Program-made: the position numbers and the translations under genes
Shown: positions 7,656 through 17,083 of the stretch, piece by piece
Position numbering within the stretch: the first letter of the stretch is position 1
Layout: every line of letters starts with the position of its first letter
The notes under the pieces: model-generated
The model's database searches: none
What the model saw: the letters and a program-made list of their open reading frames with translations, nothing else
Told to the model about the DNA's origin: nothing
Assembly: GCA_030730585.1 (NCBI GenBank)
Contig: JANQUV010000005.1
Span: forward strand, 1-50,031
Length of the DNA: 50,031 bases
From: Haliea sp.
Lineage (GTDB): Bacteria; Pseudomonadota; Gammaproteobacteria; Pseudomonadales; Halieaceae
Reading direction: 5' to 3'

Positions 7656-8251
7656 CAGGCTGCCTCCGTGTCCACGCCAATAACCAGAACCGACTCAGTC
7701 TCATAGGAGTACGGCGGCACCACCAGATTGGTGGACGCCGGGACGCCAGCGTAGACACGCCCGGACAGATCGAACTTTGAACCATGGCAGGGGCAGAAAA
7801 AACCGCCAAGCCACGCATCGCCACCCAAATCGGCGGCGCCAACCTCCGGCCGGAACTTGGGAGCACAGCCAAGATGGGTACACAGGCCTTCAACCACCAG
7901 CATTTCAGGCCGCAGCGCTCGCGCCGCACCTTCGATATAGTCTGGTTGGCTTGAAACCAACGACTCAGGATCTTTCAATTCGCCGGTCAACAGATCCAGG
8001 CTAGCGAGCTGAGCTTCAGTGCGATGAACAACGTAGACAGGCTTACCCCGCCATTCCACCACAACCATCTGGCCCGGCTCCAGTTTGCTGATATCGGCCT
8101 TGACAGGCGCACCAGCGGCCTTGGCCTTGGCTGAGGGGTTCCAGGATCCCACGAAGGGCACCGCAATACCTACCGCGCCCGCAACGCCGACTACGCTCGT
8201 TGCGGCCGTCAGGAAACGCCTCCTGCCGGTGTTCACGCCATCGCTACTCAT
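7655..8251 (-). CDS. petA: Rieske iron-sulfur subunit of the cytochrome bc1 complex
   Basis: This is the Rieske subunit, which carries electrons from ubiquinol at the Qo site to cytochrome c1. It has 198 residues. The N-terminus carries a twin-arginine-type sequence (G-R-R-R-F-L near 9-14) ahead of a hydrophobic helix, which serves as uncleaved membrane anchor. The cluster-binding motifs are both present: C124-T-H126-L-G-C129 and C153-P-C155-H156-G-S158. H126 and H156 with C124 and C153 hold the 2Fe-2S cluster; C129 and C155 form the stabilising disulfide. A good Shine-Dalgarno sequence (AGGAGT) precedes the ATG. It is first in the operon petA-cytochrome b/c1, and sspAB may be read from the same transcript. 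Confidence 0.97.
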   Translation of the reverse strand: MSSDGVNTGRRRFLTAATSVVGVAGAVGIAVPFVGSWNPSAKAKAAGAPVKADISKLEPGQMVVVEWRGKPVYVVHRTEAQLASLDLLTGELKDPESLVSSQPDYIEGAARALRPEMLVVEGLCTHLGCAPKFRPEVGAADLGGDAWLGGFFCPCHGSKFDLSGRVYAGVPASTNLVVPPYSYETESVLVIGVDTEAA

Positions 8252-8327
8252 GCTCTTTACTCCTGATTACCGGCTCGAATACTGACGTTTCCAAGCGCAG
8301 GTGACGACTTTGCAAAAAATGCTGCAA

Positions 8328-8356
8328 ATAGTAATGAGTTTGCCCGTTGCTGGCAA
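8328..8356 (-). promoter_or_regulatory. Candidate sigma-70 promoter for the bc1 operon
   Basis: On the minus strand TTGCCA (8351-8356) and TACTAT (8328-8333) are separated by exactly 17 bases. They match the sigma-70 consensus at five and four of six positions. The site lies about 77 bases before petA and downstream of the rpsI terminator, where a promoter is needed. Found by eye, not by scoring. Confidence 0.45.
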
Positions 8357-8412
8357 CATAAAGCCCCAAAAAGAGCGGGGGAATTGCAGCTAACTGGCTG
8401 TTTTTTCAGCAC

Positions 8413-8447
8413 AAAAAAACGCCCGGCCTGCAAACCAAACCGGACGT
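8413..8447 (-). terminator. Intrinsic terminator after rplM-rpsI
   Basis: On the minus strand an 8-bp stem (8440-8447 with 8419-8426, one G-T pair) with a 13-base loop is followed directly by seven T. It lies about 40 bases past the rpsI stop codon and separates the ribosomal operon from petA. This is the clearest intrinsic terminator in the window. Confidence 0.85.
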
Positions 8448-8488
8448 TCTCGAAACACTGCAGCCGGCCCGTTCGGCCAACCGCACAC

Positions 8489-8881
8489 TCAGCGCTTGGA
8501 GTACTGCGGACGCTTGCGCGCTTTGCGCAAACCCACTTTCTTACGCTCCACTTCACGTGCATCGCGGGTAACATAACCCGCCCGCCGCAGTGCGCCACGC
8601 AGTGCTTCGTCGTAGTCCATCAGTGCGCGAGTGATACCGTGACGGATGGCGCCTGCCTGGCCGAAGCTGCCACCGCCTTCGACTGTCACATTCACGTCGA
8701 ACTTGTCTGCAAGCTCGACCAACTCAAGCGGCTGGCGAACAATCATGCGCGCCACTTCACGGCCAAAATACTGGTCGAGAGGGCGCTTGTTGACCGTGAT
8801 GTTGCCGCCACCGGTCTTGATGAAAACACGCGCCGTTGAGGTCTTGCGGCGGCCGGTTCCGTAGTACTGGGTTACTGACAT
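8489..8881 (-). CDS. rpsI: 30S ribosomal protein S9
   Basis: S9 is a small-subunit protein whose basic C-terminal tail reaches into the P site and touches the tRNA anticodon stem. The 130-residue protein is the standard length, has the family N-terminus ([16 protein letters not shown]) and the conserved end K-R-P-Q-Y-S-K-R. It lies 13 bases after rplM, the near-universal rplM-rpsI operon. Confidence 0.99.
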   Translation of the reverse strand: MSVTQYYGTGRRKTSTARVFIKTGGGNITVNKRPLDQYFGREVARMIVRQPLELVELADKFDVNVTVEGGGSFGQAGAIRHGITRALMDYDEALRGALRRAGYVTRDAREVERKKVGLRKARKRPQYSKR

Positions 8882-8894
8882 AGGAATAATTCCG

Positions 8895-9323
8895 TTAAAT
8901 GTTCAATGCTTGCGGCTGCTGCGCGGTATGCGGATGCTCTGCGCCCGCGTATACCTTCAGCTTCTTGAACATGGCACGACCCAGCGGGTTGCGGGGCAGC
9001 ATGCCCTTCACCGCCGTCTGGATGACACGCTCAGGCGCCTTGTCGATAAGCTTCTCAAACGAGATGGACTTGATCCCACCAATAAACCCGGTGTGATGGT
9101 AGTACATCTTATCTTTGGCCTTGGCACCGGTCACATGAATTTTCTCCGCATTAATCACCACGATATAATCACCGGTATCGACGTGGGGAGTAAATTCAGC
9201 CTTGTGCTTGCCGCGCAGGCGGCGGGCGATTTCGCTGGACAGGCGCCCGAGGGTTTTGCCTGAGGCGTCGACGACAAACCAGTCGTGGCGCACATCTTCG
9301 GCTTTGGCACTGAAAGTTTTCAT
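8895..9323 (-). CDS. rplM: 50S ribosomal protein L13
   Basis: L13 is an early-assembling protein of the large subunit. The protein has 142 residues, the usual length, starting M-K-T-F-S-A-K and containing the conserved [12 protein letters not shown] near the middle and [12 protein letters not shown] after it. I chose ATG 9323 because it has an AAGAGG Shine-Dalgarno sequence and matches the family start; the frame stays open to 9350. It is the first gene of rplM-rpsI and has a strong promoter directly upstream. Confidence 0.99.
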   Translation of the reverse strand: MKTFSAKAEDVRHDWFVVDASGKTLGRLSSEIARRLRGKHKAEFTPHVDTGDYIVVINAEKIHVTGAKAKDKMYYHHTGFIGGIKSISFEKLIDKAPERVIQTAVKGMLPRNPLGRAMFKKLKVYAGAEHPHTAQQPQALNI

Positions 9324-9364
9324 GAATAAACGCCTCTTGGAGGGCTCCAATTTCGAGAGCGCGA

Positions 9365-9393
9365 ATACTACTGCTTCGCGCCCAGCTTTTCAA
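9365..9393 (-). promoter_or_regulatory. Sigma-70 promoter for rplM-rpsI
   Basis: On the minus strand TTGAAA (9388-9393) and TAGTAT (9365-9370) stand 17 bases apart, matching consensus at four or more positions each. Transcription would start about 35 bases before rplM. A strong housekeeping promoter is expected here because zapE, upstream, is an unrelated gene. Confidence 0.6.
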
Positions 9394-9434
9394 GCACTGC
9401 TAAAAATTCTAATTACCAACAGATTCAACGACGC

Positions 9435-10535
9435 CTAGGGACGATGCTCCCTGGCAAGATACTCGTGAGACTGCATTTCCTGCAAACGTGACACGGTGCG
9501 CTGAAACTCGAACCGCAGGCGGGCGCCATCATACAGGTCTAATAGCGGCCTGTCAGCAGCCATAACAAGCTTTACGTTACGATCGTAGAATTCATCGACC
9601 AAATTGATAAACCGGCGAGCTGCATCGTCGTTGCCAGCACCCAGCGCAGGCACCCCCGACAGTATTACCGCGTGGAATTCACGGGCGAGTTCAATATAGT
9701 CGTTCTGCGACCTCGGCCCGAGGCACAACTCGGCAAAATCAAACCAGACAACGTCGTCGGCAACACTGCGAGTGCGAATATCGCGCCCATTGACTTGCAG
9801 GCTTTCGCCTTCACGTGCCGCGTGCGGGGCCAGCCGCTCAAAGCTCTGGCGCAGGCTAACATCCGCGCCGCCATCCAGTGGATAGTGATACAGCTCGGCT
9901 TTTTCCAGCGTGCGCAAGCGGTAATCGACGCCCGCGTCAACATTCACCACACGGGTATGCTGCTCGATCAGCGCAATCGCGGGCAAAAATCGCTGCCGCT
10001 GAAGCCCGTTTTCGTATAGGCGTGCCGGCACGATATTCGACGTAGCCACCAGAGTAACACCACGCGCAAACAAGGCTTCCATGAGGCCGCCAAGGATCAT
10101 GGCATCAGCGATGTCGGTGACGAAGAACTCGTCAAAACAGACCACTTTAGCTTCAGCAGCGATTCTATCCGCAACGTGCTCCAGGGGATTTTTCTTGCCT
10201 GCCAGCTGCCGGAGATCCGCGTGCACACGCTGCATGAAACGGTGAAAGTGCACTCGCAGCTTGGCCTTCAGCGGCAGGCACTCAAAAAAAGTATCCATCA
10301 AATAGGTTTTGCCGCGGCCCACACCGCCCCATAAATACAGCCCCTGCTCGGGAGCGAGGGGATGACGCCGCCATCGCTGCCACCATCGCGTACCGTGCTC
10401 CTCTCGCCGCAGAAGCCTGTCAAACACGTCCTGCAACAGACGCACCGCGGCCTCTTGCGCAAGATCATGAGAAAAACCAGGTGACTGCAGATCCGCCTGA
10501 TAGCGCTGCCACGGATTCTGTTGAGGTTTGTTCAC
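9435..10535 (-). CDS. zapE: Cell-division ATPase ZapE (AFG1-like)
   Basis: ZapE is a cytoplasmic P-loop ATPase that acts at the Z ring in E. coli late in constriction and is related to mitochondrial AFG1/LACE1. The 366-residue protein has Walker A G-G-V-G-R-G-K-T at 70-77, a Walker B-like V-V-C-F-D-E-F-F-V near 131-139 with the D-I-A-D-A-M sequence after it, and a sensor-type T-S-N near 166. The length is normal for the family. The start is GTG 10535 with a poor Shine-Dalgarno sequence; the following residues N-K-P-Q-Q-N-P-W-Q-R-Y fit ZapE N-termini. It is divergent from zapG and lies upstream of rplM. Confidence 0.92.
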   Translation of the reverse strand: MNKPQQNPWQRYQADLQSPGFSHDLAQEAAVRLLQDVFDRLLRREEHGTRWWQRWRRHPLAPEQGLYLWGGVGRGKTYLMDTFFECLPLKAKLRVHFHRFMQRVHADLRQLAGKKNPLEHVADRIAAEAKVVCFDEFFVTDIADAMILGGLMEALFARGVTLVATSNIVPARLYENGLQRQRFLPAIALIEQHTRVVNVDAGVDYRLRTLEKAELYHYPLDGGADVSLRQSFERLAPHAAREGESLQVNGRDIRTRSVADDVVWFDFAELCLGPRSQNDYIELAREFHAVILSGVPALGAGNDDAARRFINLVDEFYDRNVKLVMAADRPLLDLYDGARLRFEFQRTVSRLQEMQSHEYLAREHRP

Positions 10536-10574
10536 GCCGGGGTACGGCCTCTAGTGGGGAAAACTTGGCGTGCC

Positions 10575-10603
10575 ACTTTATCCATGCAACGCCGCATTGG
10601 CAA
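10575..10603 (-). promoter_or_regulatory. Candidate sigma-70 promoter for zapE
   Basis: On the minus strand TTGCCA (10598-10603) and TAAAGT (10575-10580) are spaced by 17 bases, about 40 bases before the zapE start codon. Five and four of six positions fit consensus. Judged by eye only. Confidence 0.4.
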
Positions 10604-10683
10604 CGCTTTAGCAGCGCTCGCTAGAGTCAGCGCCCGTTTGCGGTATACTGCACTCGCATGAGAGACAGCAATGAGGTATCCAC

Positions 10684-11142
10684 GTGTACAGTCTGACTAT
10701 TCTGATCACCATCGGCGTTATCGCTCTACTTCTTGGCGGTGCTATTGGCCTGTTGTTGGGCCGACGTTTGTCCGCCGATGGCCAGCGCCTGCGTGACACT
10801 GAACGCAAGCTGGACCAGATGACTCAAGACAAGCGAGCCTACGAAAATGAAGTCGTGGAGCACTTTTCCCAAACAGCAGGCCTGCTCAACGCGCTCACCG
10901 ACAGCTACCGCAATGTCCACAATCATCTCGCCTCAGGCGCAGAAGCGTTGTGCCAAGAGAAAGGGCCTGTCGCATTGGAACGGCTACAAGGGGGCAGTAA
11001 GGACGACACCGAAATTCCTGCGCATCTTGCACAAATCCAGCCCCCGCTCGACTATGCACCGAAAACCTCGCCCAGCGAAAAGGGCATGTTGAATGAGGAA
11101 TTTGGCATCGAGCGCAAACGGCAGCCCGTCGAGGAGAGCTAG
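10684..11142 (+). CDS. zapG: YhcB/ZapG family (DUF1043) inner-membrane protein
   Basis: YhcB/ZapG is a small inner-membrane protein that links cell division and envelope growth in E. coli and related bacteria. This one has 152 residues: one transmembrane helix (about 4-24, rich in Ile, Leu and Gly), a short basic G-R-R-L segment, then a cytoplasmic coiled coil (about 32-60) and the conserved H-F-S-Q-T-A-x-L-L-x-x-L-T-x-S-Y-R-x-V-x-x-H-L block near 58-82. The tail is charged and poorly conserved. The start is GTG 10684 with GAGG six bases upstream. A TATACT at 10644-10649 could be its -10 element, but no -35 is clear. It diverges from zapE. Confidence 0.88.
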   Translation: MYSLTILITIGVIALLLGGAIGLLLGRRLSADGQRLRDTERKLDQMTQDKRAYENEVVEHFSQTAGLLNALTDSYRNVHNHLASGAEALCQEKGPVALERLQGGSKDDTEIPAHLAQIQPPLDYAPKTSPSEKGMLNEEFGIERKRQPVEES

Positions 11143-11513
11143 CTTACCGCGATTTACCGACAGCAAAGCCCGGCCGTGTTTGCTGCTTACTCAGGCAAGC
11201 AACTGACCCGGTTATCAATGTCAAAAAAATGGTGTTACGGATCAAATCGGGCCGCCCGCCGGGTGTTCGCCCAACGCCTGCACACCAAACGTTCGGTGGC
11301 GTGATGCCCCGCTGCGGCGAAATGAATGGGCTGTTCACGCGCCATGTGCACTTTGGGCTCTGACACTTCTCCCATAAGGAGCAAATAAGCAAGAAGGTCG
11401 TTAAGCGCGACAGGCATAGGCTGAAATCCGGGGATTTGTCAGGTTTCGTGGCTGTGGTCGGGCAGGCCATCATATACAATGGCCGGGCGATACAACACAC
11501 GGCCGCTTTCCTT
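11143..11513. other. 371-base stretch before algW without a convincing gene
   Basis: No gene here can be supported. A 7-bp inverted repeat (11161-11167 with 11179-11185) follows zapG but has no T-run, so it is at best a weak terminator. On the minus strand a frame free of stops runs from 11438 to 11235 and could encode about 60 residues from ATG 11417 (M-P-V-A-L-N-D-L-L-A-Y-L-L-L). Its Shine-Dalgarno sequence is poor and I recognise no family. A 135-codon frame in another minus-strand phase overlaps the algW start and looks accidental. It could be a gene remnant, an unrecognised small protein or regulatory leader. Confidence 0.5.
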
Positions 11514-12626
11514 ATGCTCAACAGCCTGCGCTTTTTTATCTGGCCCGTCATTGCCGGCCTTCTGGCAGCGCTGCTAATTCTTGACCGCTGGGTATTGCCG
11601 CGCGTTGCAATAACAGCAAATGGCGACCCAGTGATGAGTTACGCGGCGGCCGTACGCAGTGCAACGCCCGCCGTTGTCAACATTTACACCGCCAAACTGA
11701 TCACCTCGCGCAGCAACCCGCTGCCCGCAGACGTGTTCAGCGCACTATCCAACCCTCCCCCTGCAGAGCGCCAGCGTATTGAGCGGTCCCTGGGTTCCGG
11801 CGTGATCATGAGTGCGGAGGGACATATTCTTACCAATAATCACGTTATTCACGAAGCCGACGCGATTCAGGTGTTGTTACAGGACGGCCGTTCGGCCAAT
11901 GCAGTGGTGATAGGCACTGACCCCGCTACCGATCTGGCGGTTCTCAAGATCAACCTGCCCGACCTGCAGCCGATTACACTGGGGAACTCGGACATTGCAC
12001 GCGTTGGGGATATCGTACTGGCTATCGGCAATCCCCTGGGTTTCGGCCACTCGGTCACCCAAGGCATTGTCTCTGCACTGGGCCGCTATGGCTTGCAGCT
12101 GTCTGCTTACGAGGACTATATTCAGACCGATGCCATTATTCACTTGGGCAACTCCGGGGGTGCTCTGGTCAATGCGCGTGGCGAGCTACTAGGCATCAAC
12201 ACGCTCATTTATACCGGCGCTGATCAATCTCGAGGCACCCCTACAGGCATCGGCATCAGCCTCGCCACACCGGTCAACATGGCCTTATTTGTGATGGAAG
12301 ACCTGATTCGCTACGGGGAGGTGATTCGCGGCTGGCTTGGCGTTAGCGTGGCGCCGGTGAGAGGGTTGAATGAGCGCCAGCCTGGCATGCAGTTGCTTGA
12401 GGTTACCGCGATGGCGCAAGACAGCCCCGCACAGCGCGCCGGAATTCAGGTTCGCGACATTATCACCCATATCGACGGGGAACCGGTACAAGACGGCCGC
12501 ATTACCATGCACCGCATCGCGCAGCTAAGGCCTGGAGACAATATTGATATTACCGTGCAGCGCGGCCAGCAGTCGATTGACCTGCGGGCGATTGTCGGCA
12601 CGCTGCGCCACTCGCCGACCCTCTAA
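11514..12626 (+). CDS. algW: Periplasmic serine protease AlgW/DegS (trypsin-like plus PDZ)
   Basis: AlgW/DegS senses misfolded outer-membrane proteins with its PDZ domain and makes the first cut in the anti-sigma factor that holds sigma-E/AlgU. The 370-residue protein has an N-terminal membrane anchor (about 8-29), a trypsin-like domain with catalytic H110 (T-N-N-H-V), D140 (T-D-L-A-V) and S214 (G-N-S-G-G), and one PDZ domain (about 270-365). A single PDZ domain and an anchor point to the DegS/AlgW class, not DegP. Before the catalytic Ser the sequence is D-A-I-I-H-L-G-N-S-G-G; the usual motif is D-A-A-I-N-P-G-N-S-G-G. I chose ATG 11514 because the anchor then starts the protein. It converges on hisD. 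Confidence 0.93.
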   Translation: MLNSLRFFIWPVIAGLLAALLILDRWVLPRVAITANGDPVMSYAAAVRSATPAVVNIYTAKLITSRSNPLPADVFSALSNPPPAERQRIERSLGSGVIMSAEGHILTNNHVIHEADAIQVLLQDGRSANAVVIGTDPATDLAVLKINLPDLQPITLGNSDIARVGDIVLAIGNPLGFGHSVTQGIVSALGRYGLQLSAYEDYIQTDAIIHLGNSGGALVNARGELLGINTLIYTGADQSRGTPTGIGISLATPVNMALFVMEDLIRYGEVIRGWLGVSVAPVRGLNERQPGMQLLEVTAMAQDSPAQRAGIQVRDIITHIDGEPVQDGRITMHRIAQLRPGDNIDITVQRGQQSIDLRAIVGTLRHSPTL

Positions 12627-12641
12627 CCTGTCATCAAGCCG

Positions 12642-12675
12642 ACGTTAATAAACCGGCTCGACCCTTGATTAACGT
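12642..12675. terminator. Perfect 8-bp inverted repeat between convergent algW and hisD
   Basis: ACGTTAAT at 12642-12649 and ATTAACGT at 12668-12675 are exact inverted copies with an 18-base spacer, in the 54 bases between two convergent stop codons. The loop also carries CCGGCT able to pair with AGCCG at 12637-12641. A shared bidirectional terminator is likely by position, but there is no T-run. Confidence 0.4.
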
Positions 12676-12680
12676 GAGCG

Positions 12681-13979
12681 TTAGTCCGTCTCGCGCAGAC
12701 GCAACTCTGCACTGCGAGCATGGGCAGTGAGCTGCTCGCCACGCGCAAGCGTTGAGGCGATGCGGCCCAGCGACTGAACCCCAGCCTCACTGCACATTAT
12801 TAACGAACTGCGCTTTTGGAAGTCGTAAACACCCAGCGGTGAAAAGAAGCGTGCGGTGCGCGACGTTGGCAACACATGGTTCGGCCCGGCGCAGTAGTCG
12901 CCGAGGCTTTCCGATGTGTAGGCGCCCATAAAGATGGCGCCGGCGTGTCGTATATCCGGCAACAGCGCTTCAGGATCCTCGACAGACAACTCCAAATGCT
13001 CTGGAGCAAGCCGGTTACTCAAGGCCACCGCCTCCGCTATATCTCGCGTCAACACCAACGCACCGCGGCCCGCCAGGGAGGCGCGAATAATACTCGCCCG
13101 CTCCATGGAGGGCAGCAGGCGCTCAATACTCTCAGCAACGCGTTCGATATAGGCCGCATCCGGGCACAACAGAATGGCTTGGGCATTTTCGTCATGCTCA
13201 GCCTGAGAAAACAGATCCATGGCAACCCAGTCAGGGTCGGTAGACCCATCGCAGATCACGAGTATTTCAGAAGGTCCGGCAATCATGTCGATGCCAACCC
13301 GGCCAAACACCTGGCGCTTGGCTGTTGCTACATAGATATTGCCGGGGCCGACAATTTTGTCGACCGCGGGCACCGTAGAGGTACCGTATGCCAGCGCTGC
13401 CACCGCCTGCGCACCGCCTACAGTGAATACACGATCAACTCCGGCGATGGCCGCTGCCGCCAGTACAAGGTCATTAAGTTCGCCGCCAGGGGCCGGCACC
13501 ACCATGATGATTTCACCTACACCTGCAACCTGCGCCGGCAGTGCGTTCATGAGCACCGAAGAGGGATAGCTTGCCTTGCCGCCAGGGACATAAATACCCA
13601 CGCGATCAAGCGGCGTAATTTTTTGGCCGAGCAAATTACCTTCGCTGTCGAGGTACTGCCAACTCGCTTGGTGCTGATGCTCATGGTAGCTGCGCACTCT
13701 CGCCGCGGCCTGCTCCAGTGCAGAGCGCTGCAGCGGAGAGATCGCAGCCAGTGCCTGCTGCAAACGCTCGGGGGGGACTTCCAGATCAGCCGCTTGAGGC
13801 AAGGTTAGCTGGTCAAACCGCGCTGTATATTCCAGCAGGGCGCTATCACCTCTTGCGCGCACATCCGCAAGAATTCCTGTAACCGCCGCTTCAACGGACG
13901 CGTCGAGCGCCTCATCCCAAGCGGTCAGAGTTTCCAGGCGCTGGTCAAAATCCGCATCGCGAGTGTCCATGCGCTGCAT
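12681..13979 (-). CDS. hisD: Histidinol dehydrogenase
   Basis: HisD carries out the last two steps of histidine synthesis, oxidising histidinol to histidine with NAD and zinc. The 432-residue protein has normal length and the expected landmarks: [10 protein letters not shown] near 123-132, [10 protein letters not shown] near 208-217, G-P-S-E-I-L-V near 235-241, Q-A-E-H-D near 261-265 (zinc and catalytic residues) and L-A-P-E-H-L-E near 328-334, with a C-terminal [12 protein letters not shown]. It lies two bases after hisG, so the pair is cotranscribed. hisC, its neighbour in Pseudomonas, is not in this window. Confidence 0.97.
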   Translation of the reverse strand: MQRMDTRDADFDQRLETLTAWDEALDASVEAAVTGILADVRARGDSALLEYTARFDQLTLPQAADLEVPPERLQQALAAISPLQRSALEQAAARVRSYHEHQHQASWQYLDSEGNLLGQKITPLDRVGIYVPGGKASYPSSVLMNALPAQVAGVGEIIMVVPAPGGELNDLVLAAAAIAGVDRVFTVGGAQAVAALAYGTSTVPAVDKIVGPGNIYVATAKRQVFGRVGIDMIAGPSEILVICDGSTDPDWVAMDLFSQAEHDENAQAILLCPDAAYIERVAESIERLLPSMERASIIRASLAGRGALVLTRDIAEAVALSNRLAPEHLELSVEDPEALLPDIRHAGAIFMGAYTSESLGDYCAGPNHVLPTSRTARFFSPLGVYDFQKRSSLIMCSEAGVQSLGRIASTLARGEQLTAHARSAELRLRETD

Positions 13980-13980
13980 A

Positions 13981-14616
13981 TCAACCCCCTGCAGCGGCTT
14001 GCGCCAAACGGCTGGTGATGTCCTGAATGACCCGATAATGACCGCGCATCGACGCCTTGTTAACGATCAACCGGGAACTGATGCAGGCAATTTCATCAAT
14101 CGGCTCCATGCCGTTGGCACGCAGGGTGTTGCCCGTGTCGACAATATCCACAATCAAATCCGCCAGATTCATCATCGGTGCCAACTCCATTGCGCCGTAC
14201 AGTTTGATGACGTCGGCGTGGACACCCTGCGCCGCAAAGTGGCGTCGAGCGATATTCACAAACTTGGTGGCAACCCGCACACGTGCGCCTGATGGTGCCC
14301 AGCCCACCGGCCCCGCGGTCATCAAGCGACAGCGGGCTATCCCCAAATCCAGGGGCTCGTAAAGGCCCTCCGCTCCATGCTCAAGCAGAATGTCCTTACC
14401 CACTACGCCCAGGTCCGCGGCGCCGTGACGGACATACGTGGGCACATCGGTACCCCGAATGACCACCAGCTGAATATCGTCGCGGGAGGTGGCAAAAATC
14501 AACTTGCGGCTACTATGGATGTCCTCGAGCGGCTCAATGCCGGCCTTGGCTAGCAAGGGCAAGGTTTCTTGCAGGATTCGGCCTTTGGTCAGGGCCAGAG
14601 TCAAGGGCTGCCGCAT
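13981..14616 (-). CDS. hisG: ATP phosphoribosyltransferase catalytic subunit, short form
   Basis: HisG catalyses the first committed step of histidine synthesis, joining ATP and PRPP. At 211 residues it is the short form, which lacks the C-terminal regulatory domain and by family knowledge needs the HisZ partner for activity and feedback control; hisZ is not in this window. The sequence has the N-terminal [10 protein letters not shown] and the PRPP-binding block [12 protein letters not shown] near 149-160. I chose ATG 14616 by the family start; the open frame runs on to 14748 inside murA. It sits seven bases after murA. Confidence 0.95.
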   Translation of the reverse strand: MRQPLTLALTKGRILQETLPLLAKAGIEPLEDIHSSRKLIFATSRDDIQLVVIRGTDVPTYVRHGAADLGVVGKDILLEHGAEGLYEPLDLGIARCRLMTAGPVGWAPSGARVRVATKFVNIARRHFAAQGVHADVIKLYGAMELAPMMNLADLIVDIVDTGNTLRANGMEPIDEIACISSRLIVNKASMRGHYRVIQDITSRLAQAAAGG

Positions 14617-14623
14617 GGTGACC

Positions 14624-16151
<1,528 letters not shown>

Positions 16152-16192
16152 ATTATTCCCCAAAAACTGACCAAAACCATGTTACGCGGCGC

Positions 16193-16221
16193 ATTCTAGG
16201 CGAATATCCGCATAGTGGCGA
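16193..16221 (-). promoter_or_regulatory. Candidate promoter for ibaG-murA-hisGD
   Basis: On the minus strand TCGCCA (16216-16221) and TAGAAT (16193-16198) are 17 bases apart, about 40 bases before ibaG, in the 112-base gap after mlaC. The -10 fits five of six positions, the -35 four of six. It would let ibaG-murA-hisG-hisD be transcribed apart from mlaC. Confidence 0.4.
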
Positions 16222-16263
16222 GAACTCTAACCAGTGCACGCTACACGCTGCACCACTTACAGC

Positions 16264-16926
16264 TCAACCCTCGATGCCAACCGTGGCCCACTCGGCAATG
16301 ACTGAGTCGAGGTTGCCATCATGCTTACGCGCAGCAGCTTCAAACTGGTTACGATAAATTTCGCCCAGGTTGACATTCTCGATCACCAAATTGCGCAACT
16401 TCCAGCTGTCGTCTCTGTCGCGCCCCATGTGATACACCAGCACGTAAGGCTCTGCAGCGTTGCTGTAGATAAGCTGACGCACCGCCACGCGAGGCCCGGA
16501 GGCTTCGCTTTCACTCAAATCGGGCACTTCAATGCGTGAGCCACCGAAGGCTATCAGGCCCTTGCCATAGGTGCGCACGAGGCCTTTACGCATCACTTCG
16601 GTGAAGCGTTCCAACTGTTCTCGGAGTTGATCACGGCCTGCGGCATCCAGAGCGCGATAGCGTTCAGTGCTGGCGTAGGGCCCCATAATGCCCCGCGCAA
16701 AACCGCGAAAATCCACCACACCATCCAGAATATCTTCCAAGCTGTCATAGAAGCGTTCAGGCTCGCTATCCATATAGCCCTCCGCATCGGTCACCGCGGA
16801 CATCACCTGGTTTGTGGCTACCCGCACCACCTCGTGAGGCCCTACAGATGCCGCCGACTCGGCAGCCTGAACGTTAACTGTCACCACCAGGAAAAAAGTG
16901 GCAGCCCATTGCAGCAATTGCGTCAT
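16264..16926 (-). CDS. mlaC: Periplasmic phospholipid-binding protein MlaC
   Basis: MlaC shuttles phospholipids through the periplasm between the outer-membrane MlaA complex and the inner-membrane MlaFEDB transporter. The 220-residue protein begins with a signal peptide (hydrophobic stretch about 8-20, A-x-A site near residue 20) and continues with the all-in-one Tgt2/MlaC domain, including F-Y-D-S-L-E-D-I-L, Y-A-S-T-E-R-Y-R-A-L and the C-terminal N-L-G-E-I-Y-R-N-Q-F. The frame stays open upstream to 17859 only as an antisense shadow of the antiporter gene; ATG 16926 gives the signal peptide. Here mlaC stands alone: the mlaF, mlaE, mlaD and mlaB genes usually found beside it are absent. Confidence 0.9.
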   Translation of the reverse strand: MTQLLQWAATFFLVVTVNVQAAESAASVGPHEVVRVATNQVMSAVTDAEGYMDSEPERFYDSLEDILDGVVDFRGFARGIMGPYASTERYRALDAAGRDQLREQLERFTEVMRKGLVRTYGKGLIAFGGSRIEVPDLSESEASGPRVAVRQLIYSNAAEPYVLVYHMGRDRDDSWKLRNLVIENVNLGEIYRNQFEAAARKHDGNLDSVIAEWATVGIEG

Positions 16927-16944
16927 ACCGATTCCTTGAATGTC

Positions 16945-16973
16945 ATTACATGCTGGCCGGCGCTCTGTATACT
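16945..16973 (+). promoter_or_regulatory. Candidate promoter for the yrbG-kds-lpt cluster
   Basis: ATTACA (16945-16950) and TATACT (16968-16973) are separated by 17 bases; they match sigma-70 consensus at four and five of six positions. Transcription would begin about 100 bases before yrbG, in the intergenic region divergent from mlaC. Confidence 0.45.
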
Positions 16974-17083
16974 GCGCCCTTGCAAAGCTCGTATCACGAA
17001 CACCATAGCTGCTTTCGACATCGCAATGGTGCCTACAGTTCAACGACTCTGCAGCCCTCCACTTTAACAGGATTTGCCATTTT

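Noticed and set aside
11144-11551. 135-residue minus-strand frame before and over the algW start
   Set aside because: It overlaps the algW start and membrane anchor, is Cys/Arg/Ser-rich without pattern, and has no promoter or ribosome site that I can support.
12876-13808. 310-residue plus-strand frame opposite hisD
   Set aside because: It lies fully inside a complete, well-conserved hisD and shows no family features.
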